DNA of 64,000 nt. Source: Nyssa sinensis. Its lineage: Eukaryota; Streptophyta; Magnoliopsida; Cornales; Nyssaceae. Below the pieces are notes generated by a model, which was given only the letters and a program-made list of their open reading frames with translations, did no database searches and had not been told where the DNA came from. The translations under genes were made by a program, and so were the position numbers. Location of the stretch: positions 214,001 through 278,000 of the forward strand of contig VIRR01000512.1 in assembly GCA_008638375.1 (NCBI GenBank). Reading direction: 5' to 3'. This document shows positions 59,966 through 64,000 of this stretch, in pieces (the stretch's first letter is position 1; every line of letters starts with the position of its first letter).

Positions 59966-60743
59966 TATAATATCCCAACTCAATTAGGCAAAGTAATTTA
60001 CTTTAATATCATTTTTATGAGATTAATTATATATTAATTTATTTGACATCTTAAATTGGAACTAGTAGGCCGTAAATGTTAAACATAGTACACGAAGAGA
60101 AATTGGACAAATTAGCGCGATGCGAGAATAAAACAAACTTAAATCAAATTTGTCGATAAATATGAAATATTTTTGGTTGAATAAAACACAATAAATATGA
60201 CAAAAAATAAGATTTATGGCGTAAAAATTTAGAACAAAAAAATCAAAAGCAATGCGAGAATACTAAGAAATTTTTAAAGCGATTAAGGCACAATTTTAAA
60301 ATTGTGATGAATAATACCTAAAATGTCAAACAAGACATGAGTAGGAAAAAGGAAAAAAATGAGGCCAACACGATGGCCAAAGGGTTTGAATCCTAGACTA
60401 AAAAGATGAGAGATCTTAAGTCTAAAAAAGAACATCAGTTGGGTTATAAGCACTTTGTGCAATATATCCCATCAAATATTATATATATATATATACTCAA
60501 AAAAGTTCCAACTTCTGTACACTCAAAATTAAGGTGGCAGCTTGCCATTGGACCACCCTCCCCCACCCAATGGCATGACATGCAACACATCAGCCATATA
60601 TATTACATACATATATATATACACATGATGACATGTATAAATACATATCTTGGGTGTGTGTGTTGTTTGACATGCAAGTCAGACTTGGAATGTGCGTGTG
60701 CTTAAGTGCATGTGCTTATAGAGAGAGTAAGATAGAGAGAGAA
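59966..60743 (+). mobile_element. Unit J: 5' part of a long LTR unit
   Basis: It starts TATAATATCCCAACTCAATTAGG (TG changed to TA), continues with a tRNA-like module and TA tract, and ends in a GAGAGAGTAAGATAGAGAG tract where unit K begins. It must resume beyond the window if intact. Confidence 0.5.
60376..60453 (-). other. tRNA-like module 5, antisense to unit J
   Basis: On the minus strand TATAACCCAACTGATG (A-box-like) and AGGATTCAAACCC (B-box-like) lie about 45 bases apart, in the same layout as modules 4 and 6. Confidence 0.4.
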
Positions 60744-60886
60744 TGTAACACTCCAACCTAATTAATTAATAATTAGTTCGTTAATTATTAATTAGCATTG
60801 ACTTAAAAAATGATTAAGGAGATTAATCATAATTTCTTGGCGGTCACGATAGACCATCAAATATTAAACATATCTGGAGAAGAGGG
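60744..60886 (+). mobile_element. Unit K: first 143 bp of a long LTR unit
   Basis: TGTAACACTCCAACC followed by TAATTAATTAATAATTAG closely matches the start of unit G at 50944. It is cut after 143 bp by the start of unit H. Confidence 0.5.
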
Positions 60887-63800
60887 TGTAATGCCCGAAC
60901 CTAATTACTGATTAATTAGGTGAAACAATGTTGTTTCAATACTGACGAAACTCGAATTAGCTAACCACGAAAATTCCAAGTAAATAAAAACTGACACTAA
61001 ACCTTGGGCAGTGAAGCTAATTCGAATAGGAAGTGATCGGAAGAAACTGCGTCAAAAAAAGAGTACGGAGCGAAAGTTAGGTAGGAAACAGTGAAACTGA
61101 ATTAATGCGCAGCCAAACGGGGTCTTAGCCTAAAATGGTAGAAAATGCCCAAAAGTGTGGCCAAGGGGAATTGAACCCTTGACCAAGTAGACAAGACCTT
61201 GTGTATCTAAAAAAATTACCAACTGGGCTGGTGGCATCTTTGTGCCCATATATACAACAGAAATGCATATATCTCTGAATTGTCCCAAGCTGCCACCCAA
61301 ACTGACCAATGGCAACCCATGCAAACCCCACATGATTGACTGAATCACCCTACATCAGCCCACCTCAGCTCACATGACTCTCTGATTTTCAGTCATCTCA
61401 TTGATGTATATACATATAGAAATATTATGTATAGGTGTACATGTTATACATAATATTGGTGATTCTCTTTGGTCACAAATAAGGTCTTGTGTGTAAATCA
61501 GAAGAGAGGAAGTGAGCCCCTGCATGTGGCTGTGGGTGTGTGAGCACTGATCTGTTAGAGTGAGAGAGAAAGTTGCATGAGTGTGAAGCCTTGCTTGGGT
61601 GAACATGCATGTGTGTGTCTTCATGGAGATGCACCAAAGGAAGAGAGGAGGACTGAGGCACGACTGATTATGAGTGTCTGAGGTGCCAAAGGACACAACC
61701 GAGCCATGGAGGAGAGCAGCCACTGTCTTAGGAGGTAAACACAAAAACTGTTCCAAACCTTCTGTTTAAATTTTGTTGTTTCGATGTTTCGGACCCTATG
61801 ATTGAATGCATGAGGTTATATGGAGAAAACATGATCGAGGCATGAAAATGGGGCCTTGAAACAGGCCCAAACTAGTGACCGTACACAAAAAACCACCATG
61901 GATGACCTTCTGTACAGCAGGTCTAATCCGACTGAAATGAAACCTCGATTGAGGGATAGAGACCTGATCTAGACCGTTCTAGGATCCCAAAAACACTAAG
62001 CCGCGACCCTAGAACCCAGGTTAAGACCCTCAAATGGCAGTTACAGGTCGCGGGTCCCTTTTGGAACACTTCAAAAATGTGAGTTTCGGCCTGATTTATG
62101 AATGGGATGTTAATCCCCATGAATATATGGTTACTCCAAGCCTAAAATCATAAACTTTGGTGAAGAAATGAGAATTTACTAGCCCATTTACAGTTCGGTT
62201 ATCCCTCCATAGATCAAGCATTTCAGCTTGATTCGAGGCACCAAATTGATGTCAAGATGTTGGTTTAGACTGTAGGAGCAATCTGAGATGGATAGCAGTT
62301 GAAAACCGTACCTGAAATTCCACGAAATTGAGTTTAAAAGTTTGCAGATTTAGGTTACTATTCATCGTCCCTGGGGAAGACGATGAACAGTGCCGGATTC
62401 GGTTCGGGTCGGTTTCGGGTTCAGGTCAGGACCCAACCTGTTTTATAAATGGGTTAAAGGTAATTGAACCCGATGGTTTAGAATTCTGGACCGGTTCAAA
62501 TGGCTGAACCCTAAAACCCAACGGTTCTGAACCTTTACTTTCTAGAATTAGTTTTAAACCCCTAAAACTTTCTATAATTACATTTAACCCCCCAATAGTC
62601 TTGAATATTACACTCTGGCCAGACTTTTAAGAATTTGTGCACTTAAGCCTCTGAAAAATAATTAAATAATAAAATAATTATTCTAATTATTTTATTAATT
62701 AGGTAAAATTACCATTTTATCCTTAGACACTAAATGCGTCAAAAGAAGTCCAAATAAATTAAATAAATAGTGTATTTTCACTATTTCAAGCATTCCGGAC
62801 TCAATGGCGGAGTCCGATTTAGGAAATTCAGTACCGAAAAATACAAACCCGTAAAAGGTAAATGACTGTACTGCCCCTGATGATACCTAGGCCCAAATAA
62901 AAATAAAAGATAGCCCATTCTAATTATGTCGGGCATTCTGGACTCAACGGTGAGGTCCGTTTAATGAACCGAAGTTCCAAAAAAATACAAACATATAAAT
63001 TGTAAATGACTGAATTGACCCTAGTGATACCCAAGGCCAATTAAACATAAAAGATAGTCCAATTTAACTATGTCGGGCATTCTGGACCTAATGGTGAGGT
63101 CCATTTTATGAACTGAAGTGCCAAAAAATATGAAGCATGAAATGACCAAAATACCCCGAGCACTGTAAGTGCAATGTAGAGGCCAAATAAAGGCCAAACT
63201 GATCTAGTAAATTATTATAAGCATAATTATGATAACCGAAGGGCTAAATATGACTCCGGAACAGTCAACGTATAAAATGAGAAATGACCGATGTGTCCCG
63301 ATTATCAAAAGCAGATACCAAATGAAGTCCAAAAGACTTAAAACTTTATATATACGATATATGGACTATTCTGAGGACCGTGATAGGGTCCGGGGCAAGA
63401 ATGTCAAACTTACCATTTTGCCCCTAAGGGTAAGTAAGTGCTTAATTGACAACGACTGCAGTCGAAATGACATAAAATATTATTCAGACAGCTGCTAAGC
63501 CTACTTAAGGAATTTAATAACATAAGTTGAAACCCAGTGAGTGGGTAATAGGCCAATGAACCTAATTAGGGGATCTAATAGACTCCTAAGATGATGAATA
63601 AGACATGAATGAATGAATTCTGATATGTCTGTAATTAATGATGATTATTCAGGCTATGCAAGGATATGCCTGAAGTATCTGGAGATCATCAGAGTATTGT
63701 AAATGGAGAATATGACACTAAGAAACCGAGGTAAGTAAATCTGAACTTTGTTATGTGGTCCTTCCTCAGCCAGTCACATTTATTCCATATGCTGCCAAAC

Positions 63801-64000
63801 TTGTACTATATCACTACCTAATGTACTTGATTTGAAGCCAATCGACTTGTGGTTATCGGTTATGCCTGTTCTTTGGATTTGACTTGCTTGCTTGCATCAT
63901 TGTGAACTCGATCACTGATACTTGAGCATCGTTGCACTATCATGCCATGACCAAATCTTGAGATATATTCTATTGATAGAAATCTTGTTATTCCACACAC
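60887..64000 (+). mobile_element. Unit H: long LTR unit running off the right edge
   Basis: It starts TGTAATGCCCGAACC and shows the usual order: tRNA-like module (61157-61238), leader with TGCAGGTTACAGG-like words near 62039, an AACCGGTTC-type block near 62490, five hairpin modules (62790-63390, the best being CGGACTC..GAGTCCG near 62795) and donor GAGGTAAGT (GT at 63731). It closely matches unit G after the donor (TGTTATGTGGTCCTTCCT). The right end is outside the window. No coding region is visible. Confidence 0.65.
61157..61238 (-). other. tRNA-like module 6, antisense to unit H
   Basis: On the minus strand CAGCCCAGTTGGTAAT fits the A-box consensus well and AAGGGTTCAATTCCC fits the B box. 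GGCC then follows. The 50-base spacing is compatible with a tRNA gene having an enlarged D/anticodon region. This is the second-best match after module 3. Confidence 0.5.

Overview
The window is plant nuclear DNA, most likely from a eudicot. It shows GT..AG introns, plant gene families (an F-box protein, a DUF1645 protein and a PIP2 aquaporin start) and dense nested LTR retrotransposons primed by plant tRNA sequences. I could not identify the species. About 80 percent of the window is retroelement-derived.

Positions 1-36243 form one nested block. The oldest layer looks like a Tekay/Del-type Ty3/gypsy element with a 5' LTR end at 1-612, an initiator-Met primer site at 616, and gag in two pieces (9236-9547 and 13156-13867). 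It has no recognisable pol, and a probable 3' LTR ends at 36243. Inserted into it are very long LTR-like units (3.6-4.1 kb, no internal genes) flanked by 5-bp duplications: A (862-9100, minus), B (4294-8392, plus, inside A), C (9548-13155, minus, inside gag) and D (15576-19612, plus). I read these as solo LTRs. A 12,027-bp Tat-lineage Ty3/gypsy element, Tat1 (23793-35819, duplication CCTAT), sits inside the 3' LTR. It carries gag-pol with two RNase H domains, a 62-bp tandem array, and on the opposite strand a three-exon accessory gene with its own TATA box and a Transposase_28-like sequence. A second small antisense ORF, also with a TATA box, lies beside it. Gag-pol has 13 in-frame stops, nearly all explainable by C-to-T or G-to-A change.

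Positions 36290-49100 are the gene-bearing part. They hold a Tat LTR remnant, a five-exon F-box gene (38202-41077, plus), a broken Ty1/copia element (about 41909-43715, minus), further LTR fragments, and an intact DUF1645 gene (47304-48419, minus).

Positions 49109-58270 are a second Tat element, Tat2 (minus strand, duplication ATTCA). It has lost most of its pol by an internal deletion and is interrupted in its Gag zinc knuckle by another long LTR unit, F (50291-55966, duplication GTGTC). After about 1 kb of AT-rich DNA come a truncated PIP2 aquaporin start (59390-about 59590) and three successive starts of long LTR units (59966, 60744, 60887) that run off the right edge.

The most interesting signals are the spliced antisense gene of Tat1 and the recurrent internal design of the long LTR units: a splice-donor/acceptor pair, repeated hairpin modules, antisense tRNA-like modules, and in one copy an acquired coding-like island.
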